A stretch of DNA of 64,000 bases from the NCBI RefSeq assembly GCF_036370855.1, contig NW_026991372.1, positions 186,001-250,000 of the forward strand, in the 5' to 3' direction. The notes beneath the pieces were generated by a model. The model was not told where the DNA came from, did not search any database, and worked only from the letters and a program-made list of their open reading frames with translations. The DNA is from Dromaius novaehollandiae. Taxonomy: Eukaryota > Chordata > Aves > Casuariiformes > Dromaiidae. Made by a program: the position numbers and the translations under genes. Of the stretch, positions 44,320-55,164 are shown one piece after another (position 1 is the first letter of the stretch; each line of letters opens with the position of its first letter).

Positions 44320-45556
44320 CTGTGGGGCAGGGGAGGAAGACGGCGGGCCGGCCCAGCTCGCGGCACAGCTCGTTGGCCAGGGAGGCCTGGGCCCGCGCCG
44401 GGGAGGGGAGGGGGTCCCCGTCGGCCCGGCACAGGCGGGGGGCCACGTCGTCCAAGAGCAGCGCCAAGCAGCGGCGCCCGGCCGCGGCCGCCTGCGGGCA
44501 CAGGGCTGGTGGGAGCCGGGAGCCGAGCGGGGCCGCGGCGGCCTGGCGCAGACCCTCGCCCCTCGTCGTGCAGCAGCTCGGGGCCGCGAGCCCTGGGGAT
44601 CGGCCCACGGTACCTGCCTGAGCTTCCGCCGCAGCAGCGGCCGATCCCCACCGCTGGAAAACACCATGTCCCGGCCCGCGGAGACGGCGAAAACGAACTC
44701 CACGCCGCGCTCCCGGGCCGCCGCGACGGGGGACCGCAGCTGGGCTGGGGCAGAGCGGAGCGGCTGCCGTGAGCGCGGGAGGAAACCGGGAGCACGGAGA
44801 GGCGGGAGAGCGTCCGGGCCGGGACAGACGGGACCCGGGTCACCGAGGCCCCGCAAGGGCCCGGGAGCCCTGCCAGGGCCTGAGCCCAGCCTGGTGCTAG
44901 ACCCCTGCGGGTCTGGTGCTGGGGGCTCCTGACACTGGGCAGGGGCTGGGGGCTCCCAGCAATAAGCAGGGTCTGGGGGGTCCCTGCAATGGGCAGGGTC
45001 TGGGGGCTCCTTGCAGCGGGCAGGGGCTGGGGGCTCCCAGCAATAAGCAGGGTCTGGGGGTCCCTGCAATGGACAGGGTCTGGGGGCTCCTTGCAGCGGG
45101 CAGGGGCTGGGGGCTCCCAGCAATAAGCAGGGTCTGGGGGTCCCTGCAATGGACAGGGTCTGGGGGCTCCTTGCAGCGGGCAGGGGCTGGGGGCTCCCAG
45201 CAATAAGCAGGGTCTGGGGGTCCCTGCAATGGACAGGGTCTGGGGGCTCCTTGCAGCGGGCAGGGGCTGGGGGCTCCCAGCAATAAGCAGGGTCTGGGGG
45301 TCCCTGCAATGGGCAGGGTCTGGGGGTCCCTGCAGCGGGCAGGGCCCTGCAGGAAGAGCGGTGCCAGTCGGGCCGAGCACGGCGGAGGTGCGGGCCGTGC
45401 ATCGCCCCCGGAGCAGGGACACCGGCAGCCCCCGCCCTGGGGCCCAGGGAGCCGCTACCTGCCTCCCGCTCGGTGCAGGGCTCCCGCCAGAGCAGCCGGT
45501 GCTTCGGCTCGTCCTTGGGCGCGTGCACGTAGCAGCCGAGCCCCCGGCGCCCCAGC
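44320..45556 (-). CDS. OGA-like catalytic-domain exons
   Basis: Three exons (45556-45459, 44744-44614, 44491-44320) join cleanly in phase. They read CYVHAPKDEPKHRLLWRE (human TYLYAPKDDYKHRMFWRE, including the substrate-binding lysine), AQLRSPVAAARERGVEFVF then AVSAGRDMVFSS (human EFIYAISPGLDITFSN), RRKLRQ, and CLALLLDDVAPRLCRADGDP with ARAQASLANELCRELGRP and LPCPT (human FALLFDDIDHNMCAADKE, AHAQVSITNEIYQYLGEP, FCPT). The two catalytic aspartates of GH84 enzymes are retained in LLLDDV. Identity with human is roughly half over this block. The alignment is from memory and by eye. Confidence 0.85.
44910..45350. repeat. About 80-bp minisatellite next to the first visible OGA-like exons
   Basis: Five to six near-identical units combine 'ggctcccagcaataagcagg', 'gtctgggggtccctgcaatg' and 'ctccttgcagcgggcagggg'. 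Very little divergence, so recent. Confidence 0.94.
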
Positions 45557-46014
45557 CTGCGCGGCGAGGACGGGGTCACGCCGGCACCCGAGGGCCCTTC
45601 GCAGGGAGGTGCTGCCGGCCCGCGGCACCCGGAGCTCCCCAGCGCCCTGGGCCCTCTCGTCCCCCCGCGCCGCACCGTCCCCGGGCCTCCCGCTCCTGCT
45701 CACGCCGGGCGCCCGGACGGCAGAGTCACGGCTGCTCCCTGCGCACGCGGCTCTGCCCTGCGCACGGTCGAAGCAAAGGCACGAATCCCGCCCGCGCTGA
45801 GCCCCACGGCTCGTGTGCAGGCAGCAGTGCCGCACACCCGGCTGCGACGGGCCCCCGCACGGGCAGGACGCTGCCCCGGGAGATGCCCCCCCGCCGCAGA
45901 GCCGCCCGCTGCAGCGCTCCGCGCGGTTCCTGGGGCCTCCTGGGGCTCTTTCGGACCCCTGCGCGTCCCCATGTCCCCTGCCCGTGACAGCGCCGGCGCC
46001 TGACGTGCTGCTGC

Positions 46015-47045
46015 GGCCCCACGGCTGCTCCCCCCCCCCGGGTCCCCACTGCGACCAGCACCAGCCCCACGGCTGCTCCCCCCCCCGGGTCCCCACTGCG
46101 ACCAGCACCAGCCCCACGGCTGCTCCCCCCCCCGGGTCCCCACTGCGACCAGCACCAGCCCCACGGCTGCTCCCCCCCCCCCCCGGGTCCCCACTGCGAC
46201 CAGCACCAGCCCCACAGCTGCTCCCCCCCCCCCCGGGTCCCCACTGCGACCAGCACCAGCCCCACGGCTGCTCCCCCCCCCCCCGGGTCCCCACTGCGAC
46301 CAGCACCAGCCCCACGGCTGCTCCCCCCCCCCCGGGTCCCCACTGCGACCAGCACCAGCCCCACGGCTGCTCCCCCCCCCCCGGGTCCCCACTGCGACCA
46401 GCACCAGCCCCACGGCTGCTCCCCCCCCCGGGTCCCCACTGCGACCAGCACCAGCCCCACGGCTGCTCCCCCCCCCGGGTCCCCACTGCGACCAGCACCA
46501 GCCCCACGGCTGCTCCCCCCCCCCCGGGTCCCCACTGCGACCAGCACCAGCCCCACGGCTGCTCCCCCCCCCGGGTCCCCACTGCGACCAGCACCAGCCC
46601 CACGGCTGCTCCCCCCCCCGGGTCCCCACTGCGACCAGCACCAGCCCCACGGCTGCTCCCCCCCCCGGGTCCCCACTGCGACCAGCACCAGCCCCACGGC
46701 TGCTCCCCCCCCCCGGGTCCCCACTGCGACCAGCACCAGCCCCACGGCTGCTCCCCCCCCCCCGGGTCCCCGCTGCGACCAGCACCAGCCCCACGGCTGC
46801 TCCCCCCCCCGGGTCCCCACTGCGACCAGCACCAGCCCCACGGCTGCTCCCCCCCCCCCGGGTCCCCACTGCGACCAGCACCAGCCCCACGGCTGCTCCC
46901 CCCCCCCCGGGTCCCCGCTGCGACCAGCACCAGCCCCACGGCTGCTCCCCCCCCCGGGTCCCCACTGCGACCAGCACCAGCCCCACGGCTGCTCCCCCCC
47001 CCCGGGTCCCCACTGCGACCAGCACCAGCCCCACGGCTGCTCCCC
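46015..47045. repeat. Approximately 48-bp minisatellite with variable C runs
   Basis: About 21 units of 'gggtccccactgcgaccagc', 'accagccccacggctgctcc' and a run of about 7-14 C. The units are almost invariant except for C-run length. It lies upstream of the OGA-like exons on the minus strand. Confidence 0.95.
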
Positions 47046-48065
47046 CCCGGGGGGGCCCACGCGGTGGTGTGGGAGCGAGGGGACCAGTCCCGCGCGGCCA
47101 AGCCCCAGCGCAGCCGGCCGGGTGGCAGGGGCGCCGGTGCAGCAGGGCTCGGGGCGCCGCCAGGACGTCGCTCCCCGGCAGGGCTGTGCCCGCTCCGGAG
47201 CCTCCCCTGCAGCGCTGCCGAGCCGGGATGCGCCGGTGCAGCAGGGCTCGGGGCGTCTGCTGGCCTCTGCGCCGGCTGGCAGCGCTGCGGCGGGGCGGCC
47301 GTGGGGCGGGAAGGTGCCGGTGACGGAGCGGGGGGGCCGGGGGGGCCGGGGGGGGTCAAGGGGCTGCGGAGCCCCGTCTGCTCCTCTTCGAGGGGAACCG
47401 CGAGCGCTCGGGAGGGGAGCGGTGCCGCGACCCTGCGGTCGGACACGGAGGGAGCAGGGACGATTCGCAGGGACGAGCCGGGACACGAGGGAAAGCGCTC
47501 CCGATGCTCCTCTGCCGCCGCAGCTGCAGGGAAGCAGGTCCAGCAGATCAGGGCCTGGCTGTTTCAGGAGGTCAGACTGCGCTGTCATGAGGGCCCTTTC
47601 TGGCCTTAAAAAGCATGAGTTCCGTCCAAAATCTCCTCGGCTCTCCACGACTCACTGCAAATTAACAGGACAGGGCAGACGCCTCCCTCGGCAGCTCTTC
47701 TGGCTCGCCGGTACGAACGCCATCTGATTTATTCATTTATTTGTATTTGTCCTCCTTCGTGGAAGATGGTTTACATTTTCCCAGGATGAACAGACGGGGA
47801 AGCACTTCACTCACCGCGTGACATAAGTGTCTCGTTTCAAAGAAAAGCGCTGATGAACATACCGTGCTCTCAGGACCGTGATTCACGGCCTCCCCACCCC
47901 GCGCCAGCACCCGGCCGCGCCGTCACCGGACCTCCTCCTTCCCGAGACACTTTAAAACATCCAGCCTTGCTTTCCCTCCCCGTCTCAGCTGCACGTTTTC
48001 CCCAGCGTTTCTAACCTATTTTTCTGTATCTGAATCTCTTGCCCCCACCATAGCTCTTACCGGCA
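47046..48065. other. Intergenic, no gene recognised
   Basis: Half GC-rich, half of moderate composition (47600-48060). I searched here for an OGA first exon (GFYGRPW) on the minus strand and did not find it. Confidence 0.45.
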
Positions 48066-48069
48066 CTTG

Positions 48070-48905
48070 TGACCACCCACACTGTCACCAGGGCACCGAG
48101 ACGCTGCCCACGCTGCCACCGGCACGTCGCCCACGCCGTCACCACCGCGCTGCCCACGCCGTCACCCACACACTGCCCACACCATGACCACCGCACTGCC
48201 CACGCCGTCACCACCGCGCTGCCCACGCCGTCACCACCGCACTGCCCACACCATGACCACCGCACTGCCCACGCCGTCACCCACACACTGCCCACGCCGT
48301 CACCACCGCGCTGCCCATGCCGTCACCACCGCACTGCCCACACCGTCACCCACACACTGCCCACGCCATGACCACCACACTGCCCGCACCATGACCACCG
48401 CACTGCCCACACCATGACCACCGCACTGCCCACGCCGTCACCCGTGCACTGCCCACACCGTCACCACCGCACTGCCCACGCCATGACCACCACACTGCCC
48501 GCACCATGACCACCGCACTGCCCACACCATGACCACCGCACTGCCCACGCCGTCACCCGCGCACTGCCCACACCATGACCACTGCACTGCCCACACCATG
48601 ACCACCGCACTGCCCACGCCGTCACCACTGCGCTGCCCACGCCGTCACCACCGCACTGCCCACACCGTCACCACCGCGCTGCCCACGCCATCACCACCGC
48701 GCTGCCCACGCCGTCACCCGCGCACTGCCCACGCCGTCACCACCGCGCTGCCCACGCCGTCACCCACACACTGCCCACGCCGTCACCACCGCACTGCCCA
48801 CACCGTCACCCGCGCACTGCCCATGCTGTCACCCGCACACTGCCCACGCCGTCACCACCGCACTGCCCACACCATCACCACCGCGCTGCCCGCACGTCAC
48901 CACCG
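48070..48905. repeat. Minisatellite of CACCGCACTGCCCACGCCGT units
   Basis: About 23-bp units in roughly 35 copies, with CpG/TpG exchange (gccgtcac versus accatgac) between copies. Confidence 0.94.
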
Positions 48906-50750
48906 CGCTGCCTGCACTGCCGTCGGCACGCGTCCGGGCGGTGAGGGCCGCGCTGCCCACGCTGGGCGCTCCGGCAGGTCGAGGCGGTGCAGCTCATCGC
49001 ACCGATGGCCGGTTGGTTGGGCACCGGCCCCCAGGAGACCGCTGTCCCTCTGCGGCAGAGACCAGCTCCACCCTAACGTGAGCCCCATAAGCAGCCAGCG
49101 ATGGGTCCTGCCCACGTCACGTCCGCTGCGGGGACGCGCGGGGACGCGCAGGGCCGGCGCCCCATGGCGCAGGGGTGCTGGGCTGTGACGAACGCAGCTG
49201 CTGAGGGACCTCGGCGCTTGCTCGGCCTGAAAGGCCACCCGCGCCCGCGAGGGAGCCGTGTGAACGTGCCGCACAGCTCGGCCTCGCAGCCGGCACGGGC
49301 CGCGGCGTTCGGCGGCACCACTGCCCGGGGCCGCGCAGCCGGCACGGCTCGCGGGGGGCGGAGGGGCAGCTCCCCCCGCCAGGGCAGCGTCCTGGGGACC
49401 GGCTTCCAGCACCTCCCTTCCCACGTGGATCGGACTTCTCGTTTGCAGCCCCGGGCCCTCCTCCTGCTCCCTGAGGCCCCTTCTGCGCACGGGCGGCTGC
49501 AGCCTGCGCCAGCCGTGCCGTGGTCCGGGCAGGGGAGCTTTCCTGGTGCCTCCGCAGGCGGCATTTCCAGGGCCCCGTAGCCCCCGCCGCCCTCTCCAGG
49601 CCTTCCCCGCTGCCGTTGCTCCTGCCACAGACCAGGCAGCCGGAGCTGATCCGTCCCCCCCAGCCCCCGCGAGTTTGCACCGTGCCGTCGTGCAGCCCCA
49701 GCCCCCTCTCCCGGGGCTCCCTCCCCTCGGGTGCCCGGCCCAGCACATCTGGCTGCAGCTGGGCTACGGCAGCATCCCAGCACGGCCCGTCCTGCCCGGC
49801 CACCCGCCCCGTCCCGGGCACGGGAGGGCCTTCCCGGCGGCCCGGGGCTGCAGGAGCGCTGCGGGAGGAGGGCCGAGCTCCGGAGCCCTGCGAGCAGCAC
49901 CCGAGGGCAGGGTCAGCTCCGGGAGGAGCCTGGGCCGCCCTTGGCCACCATCTCCCCGCGTCCGGACGCTCGGCCTGCCCGGGGGTGCCAGGGCCCGGAG
50001 CTCCCGCCGGCACACGGCAGAGGGGCTGGTGCACACGCCTGCCGTGCGGCTCGTCAGCCCGTCGGGGGCTCGTGCCTCGGGGAGCAAAACGCGGGGTACT
50101 TGCTGTTGAAAGAGAAGTTTCCTCTGCTCCATAGACCACGGTCTCCCCTAGAAACCTGCAGAAGGACAGGAAAAACGAGCCAACATGCAGTTGTCAGTAA
50201 CTCCTTAAAACAGTGTGTCTCCGACCTGTCCCCAAGCTGCTGCTCCTCACCCAGAGGTGCCCCAGCCGTTCACCTCCAGATACTCCAAACGTCTGTCACC
50301 CCACCACGATCTCGCTGGGCCACGGCATCGCAGCAGCTGGGTGTAGGACGTCCGTACTGCCACCCTTCCCGGAAAGAGGCAGCGGGAAGAAACTGCACGA
50401 GGTGGCCCGCGGCCTGGGAGGGGGAGCTTGCACAGCAGGGTCCGGGGGCGCAGGAGGCTGCTGAGGGCTGGCTGGGTCCAACCCGCCCAGCGCGGTCTTG
50501 GGCGCACCAAAGCAGGGAGCTGCGGCTCCACCACTCTCCTGCCTTCACTGCAGAGACCGGCTCTGCGGTTCTGGGTCACCTGTGCATCCCTCAGCGCCTG
50601 TGTGGCCTCAGGCTGCGTCAAGCAGCGACCGCTCCTGCAGGGGTTGTGAGAGCTGCTCTTGTCCTCAGCCGCTGCAGAGACTCAAACCGCGCCAAGGCTG
50701 CGCTGACCCAGCTCCCTCTGCCCGTGCCTGAACCGTGCAGGGCAAGTCTT
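48906..50750. other. Intergenic GC-rich unique DNA, no gene recognised
   Basis: Several overlapping open frames of 150-400 codons occur on both strands. None shows family motifs or plausible splice structure. A transcript here cannot be excluded. Confidence 0.4.
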
Positions 50751-50764
50751 TCAGGCAGCATCCC

Positions 50765-51710
50765 TGCCCCACGGCAGCCCCAGGTAAGCAGTGTGAAACC
50801 CCTGCCCCACGGCAGCCGCAGGTCAGGAGTGTGCAACCCCTGCCCCACGGCAGCCTCAGGTAAGGAGTGTGCAACCCCTGCCCCACGGCAGGCTCAGGTA
50901 AGGAGTGTGCAACCCCTGCCCCACGGCAGGCTCAGGTAAGCAGTGTGCAACCCCTGCCCCACGGCAGCCCCAGGTAAGCAGTGTGCAACCCCTGCCCCAC
51001 GGCAGCCTCAGGTAAGCAGTGTGCAACCCCTGCCCCACGGCAGCCCCAGGTAAGGAGTGTGCAACCCCTGCCCCACGGCAGCCTCAGGTAAGCAGTGTGC
51101 AGTCCCTGCCCCACGGCAGCCCCAGGTAAGCAGTGTGCAGTCCCTGCCCCACGGCAGCCTCAGGTAAGCAGTGTGCAACCCCTGCCCCACGGCAGCCCCA
51201 GGTAAGCAGTGTGCAACCCCTGCCCCACGGCAGCCACAGGTAAGCAGTGTGCAACCCCTGCCCCACGGCAGCCCCAGGTAAGCAGTGTGCAACCCCTGCC
51301 CCACGGCAGCCCCAGGTAAGGAGTGTGCAACCCCTGCCCCACGGCAGCCTCAGGTAAGCAGTGTGCAGTCCCTGCCCCACGGCAGCCCCAGGTAAGCAGT
51401 GTGCAGTCCCTGCCCCACGGCAGCCCCAGGTAAGCAGTGTGCAGTCCCTGCCCCACGGCAGCCTCAGGTAAGCAGTGTGCAGTCCCTGCCCCACGGCAGC
51501 CCCAGGTAAGCAGTGTGCAACCCCTGCCCCACGGCAGCCTCAGGTGAGGAGTGTGCAATCCCTGCCCCACGGCAGGCTCAGGTAAGCAGTGTGCAACCCC
51601 TGCCCCACGGCAGCCCCAGGTAAGCAGTGTGCAACCCCTGCCCCACGGCAGCCCCAGGTAAGCAGTGTGCAACCCCTGCCCCACGGCAGCCCCAGGTAAG
51701 CAGTGTGCAA
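50765..51710 (+). repeat. 38-bp tandem array in which nearly every unit carries CAGGTAAGC
   Basis: About 25 copies of a 38-bp unit: CAGGTAAGCAGTGTGCAA, then CCCCTGCCCCACGGCAGCC or close variants. Most copies keep CAG/GTAAG, the consensus 5' splice site, on the plus strand; a few have GTGAGG or GTCAGG. Plus-strand open frames are short, so it is not an exon array. Confidence 0.95.
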
Positions 51711-51714
51711 ACAC

Positions 51715-52435
51715 CCGGCAGGGGTTTCCCCGAACGCTGGGACAGCGACCGCTGCCCAGCACCTCGCAGGGGCCTCGTCTGCCCCCCGGACAGCCCCGAA
51801 GGCTGGTCCCTGCGCCGTGCAGGGGAGCGGCCTTGGCGTCTCTGCTGGCGGGGACGTTCACTAACGAGCACCGGGGCAAGCCAGGAGGACGTTGTCCTTC
51901 CCGAAGGTTCAGGTCAGCAAAACTGAGCGCAGGAAATGCAGAGCAGGAGTCGGCAAATGCCCTCGCGTTTCTGAGCATTGCTGCCGCTGCTGCTTGCAGG
52001 CCCGGAAGGCGGTCGGGGACCAGCGTCCGACCCAGGCTCTGGCTGCGGTGCCGGGCAGCCCATCACCCGCCCCGGGCACCCTCCTGCCACCAGAGCAGCG
52101 GGGAGCGGAGCGGTGGCGGAAACGGCACGTCCCGGCTGCCCCGGCCCTCCCCCAGCACCTGCGCCCTGCTGTGCCCCAGGCGCGTCTCAGCCCTGCACCC
52201 GGGCTGCAGCAGCTGCTGGAGACGCCGGGTCACCTGAGGGCAACGGGGGAACGGGCAGGGGAAGGCGCCCGGGGAGCTGCGGAGTTGACTCCTTACAGAG
52301 GAGTCGAGGAGACGCTGCCAGTGTTGGAGCACGGCCCTGGGGTTCAGCGAGGTCCGGCCTCCGGCCTCCCAGCCAAGTCACCGCAAGGTCTGGCAGCTGC
52401 GAGGAGCCTCGCGGAAAACACTGGGTCCTGCCCAG
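51715..52435. other. Intergenic, nothing recognised
   Basis: Unique sequence between two tandem arrays; no gene, repeat family or RNA signal seen. Confidence 0.4.
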
Positions 52436-52439
52436 CGGG

Positions 52440-52725
52440 GGCAGCCAGCCGGGGGGGCAGCTCCCCAGTTCCGGGGGGGCAGCTCCCCAGTTCCGGGGGG
52501 GCAGCCAGCCGGGGGGGCAGCCAGCCGGGGGGGCAGCTCCCCAGTTCCGGGGGGGGCAGCTCCCCAGTCCCGGGGGGGCAGCCAGCCGGGGGGGCAGCTC
52601 CCCAGTTCCGGGGGGGCAGCCAGCCGGGGGGGCAGCCAGCCGGGGGGGCAGCTCCCCAGTTCCGGGGGGGCAGCCAGCCGGGGGGGCAGCCAGCCGGGGG
52701 GGCAGCTCCCCAGTCCCGGGGGGGC
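52440..52725. repeat. GGGGGGGCAGCCAGCC / CAGCTCCCCAGTTCC tandem repeat
   Basis: Two alternating modules of about 16 and 22 bp with G7 runs, roughly 15 modules in total. Confidence 0.93.
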
Positions 52726-53179
52726 TCTGCGTCACAGGCAGCTGCCAGGTCAGGCAATGCGCGTTAGCAGACGAGCGCAGCGGGCGCGGACTCCAGTAAA
52801 GGCATGCGTTGGCTGGGCTGGGCTGGGCCCGGATCGCAACGACCCTGCTAGCCTGGCAGAAAGGCCCAGCTCTCAGCGCCGGGCACAAAGCCAGCACTGC
52901 CCAGGAAGCGGCTTCCCACAGAGCACCGGCGTGCACCCAGCTGCCCTGCCTGGGAGGGGACCCCCGCGCCCGGGGCCCCGCGGCAGGAGCCCCCCCCCAG
53001 CCCCCGGCGCTCACCTGGGGCCGCGCGGCTGCGGCCGGCTGTGCTACAGCACCCGGCGGGTGTTTGCTGCAGGCGGGTCTCTCGCCCGCTCGGACATCCC
53101 CCAGCGCCCTCCGCCCGCTTGGAAACGGCGCCCGCCGCAGCTCGGCCGTGCGCGTCCCGCCAGGCCCCAGGCTGCCGGG

Positions 53180-53330
53180 GCCGGGATGCCTTTCCCGGGA
53201 TCGGGATGCCTTTCCCGGGATCAGGGATGCCTTTCCCGGTGTCGGGGATGCCTTTCCCGGGATTGGGATGCCTTTCCCGGGATCAGGGATGCCTTTCCCG
53301 GTGTCAGGGATGCCTTTCCCTCCTCGCTCC
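53180..53330. repeat. GGGATGCCTTTCCCGGGATC tandem repeat
   Basis: Seven or eight units of about 20-22 bp, each containing the near-palindrome TTTCCCGGGAT. Confidence 0.92.
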
Positions 53331-53654
53331 CCAGAAACCTCCTCCTCCCGCCCGGAGCGGCTCTGCCGGCAGCAGCTCTGCATCCTCCCCTTTCCCAGGT
53401 CAGCTTTCCCGTGTCGATGATCCCTGTGTGACTCAGATTTCTTTTTGCGATCACCTTCCACATTCCCCCACTTTCTGCTTGGTTCGTATCTACGTGTGTA
53501 GCACGGTGCCGCCGGGAAAGGTGCTTCGCCCCAGGGTGCCAGGCCTGGCCCCGCTCCAGAGGAGCTGCGTGTGCTGCCGGCACCGGGGCCGAGCCGCCCC
53601 GCGCGGCTCCGCGAGAGCAGCATCTTCCCGGCCAGCAGCAGGCACAGCCCCGGG

Positions 53655-54425
53655 CCGGTCCCGCATCCCGGCAGGGCCAGGGCACCGTGCAGAGCCCCGG
53701 GCCGGTCCCGCATCCCGGCAGGGCCAGGGCACCGTGCAGAGCCCCGGGGCCGGTCCCGCATCCCGGGCAGGGCCAGGGCACCGTGCAGAGCCCCGGGCCG
53801 GTCCCGCATCCCGGCAGGGCCAGGGCACCGTGCAGAGCCCCGGGGCCGGTCCCGCATCCCGGCAGGGCCAGGGCACCGTGCAGAGCCCCGGGGCCGGTCC
53901 CACGTCCCGGGCAGGGCCAGGGCACCGTGCAGAGCCCCGGGGCTGGTCCCGCATCCCGGCAGGGCCAGGGCACCGTGCAGAGCCCCGGGGCCGGTCCCGC
54001 ATCCCGGCAGGGCCAGGGCACCGTGCAGAGCCCCGGGGCCGGTCCCGCATCCCGGCAGGGCCAGGGCACCGTGCAGAGCCCCGGGGCCGGTCCCACGTCC
54101 CGGGCAGGGCCAGGGCACCGTGCAGAGCCCCGGGGCTGGTCCCGCATCCCGGCAGGGCCAGGGCACCGTGCAGAGCCCCGGGGCCGGTCCCGCATCCCGG
54201 CAGGGCCAGGGCACCGTGCAGAGCCCCGGGGCCGGTCCCGCACCCCGGGCAGGGCCAGGGCACCGTGCAGAGCCCCGGGGCCGGTCCCACGTCCCGGCAG
54301 GGCCAGGGCACCGTGCAGAGCCCCGGGGCTGGTCCCACATCCCGGGCAGGGCCAGGGCACCGGGCAGGGCCCCGGGGCCGGTCCCACGTCCCGGGCAGGG
54401 CCAGGGCACCGTGCAGGGCCCGGAG
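53655..54425. repeat. About 47-bp minisatellite
   Basis: Sixteen units of 'gggccggtcccgcatcccgg', 'cagggccagggcaccgtgca' and 'gagccccg'. A subset has 'cacgtcccgggc' in place of 'cgcatcccgg'. Frames through it are open in several registers, giving the spurious 1200-codon minus-strand open frame. Confidence 0.95.
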
Positions 54426-54639
54426 CGCCGCCTCCCCGACACCCGAGGCCCCGGGCGCTGCGCCCGCCCGGCCCGGCGCCCTCTGGACGGACGGGGACGG
54501 CCCCTGCGGCGCCCGGGCGGGGGGACCGGCCCCGGCCCCGGCCCCGGCGGCACCTGCCTTCCACCACGGCGCGGAGGAAGCGCGGCCGCCCCTCCATGCC
54601 CGCGGGCCGGAGCCGCGGAGCCGGGCGCTGGGGCCGGCG

Positions 54640-54800
54640 GAGGGAGGGAGGGGCAGCAGGGTGCCCGGGGGGGCCGGGGAGGGCACGGAGGGTGCCCGGG
54701 GGGGCCGGGGAGGGCACGGGGGGACGGAGGGATGCACGGGGGGATGCACGGGGGGAGACAGGGGGCTGGATGGAAGGATGCACGGAAGGGCGGGGGGATG
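54640..54800. repeat. GGGGAGGGCACGG / GGGGGATGCACG short tandem repeats
   Basis: G-rich 13-37-bp units after the 47-bp array. Nothing else is recognised between 54430 and 55165, which is CpG-rich unique DNA. Confidence 0.85.
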
Positions 54801-55164
54801 CGCGGAGGCAGGGGGCGGCCCCGGCGGGCGGGGCGGGAGCTCGGGTACCGGGCCCGCCGGCCGCGCCGCTCCCCCGGGTGCGCACCGGGAGCGGGGTCCT
54901 CCCGGGCCGGCGGGCGGTCCGGGCCCCCCCGGCAGCGCCTCCTCCGCACCCAGCAGCCCCCGGCGCTGGAGCGGCTCCCGGGTGGCCGCGGTGCCCCGGG
55001 TCCCCCGCCCCGCCGCTGCACCGCCCCTCGCAGCCGGTGCTCCCCGCCGGGGAGCGGCCGGGGACGGGGACGGGGACGGGGGCAGGGACGGGGCGCAGGG
55101 GGACCCGGGGCCCCGCCGGGCGCTGCCCGCCCGCAGCTCCCCGGCTGCGAGCACAGGCGTGCGC

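Larger units (their letters stand above)
37943..45556 (-). pseudogene. OGA-like locus: diverged paralogue of protein O-GlcNAcase, apparently damaged
   Basis: Exons seen, 5' to 3': 45556-45459, 44744-44614, 44491-44320, 43918-43817, about 43090-42932, 42412-42239, 41984-41899, 40370-40279, about 39170-38967, 38078-37943. They follow human OGA in order from the early catalytic domain to the stop. The first four join in phase. Missing to my eye: the opening GVVEGFYGRPW exon and the later catalytic part (WDNIHANDYDQ to LATWY). Frame appears broken three times, always in a short run: near 43045-43050, at 42255-42268 and at about 38070. All four neighbouring genes are intact, which favours real decay over sequencing error, but GC homopolymers make error possible. 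OGA removes O-GlcNAc from nuclear and cytoplasmic proteins; this copy's activity is doubtful. Not present between LOXL3 and DOK1 in human. Confidence 0.8.

Noticed and set aside
45455-47648. Long minus-strand frames rich in Gly-Ala-Gly-Arg-Ser repeats as a possible structural protein
   Set aside because: Frame stays open only because of the 48-bp array; variable C-run lengths change register between units, so no selection on frame is evident.
49117-50139. A 340-codon minus-strand frame near 50 kb as the missing OGA first exon region
   Set aside because: No GFYGRPW-like motif and no similarity to the OGA N-terminus in any frame I checked.
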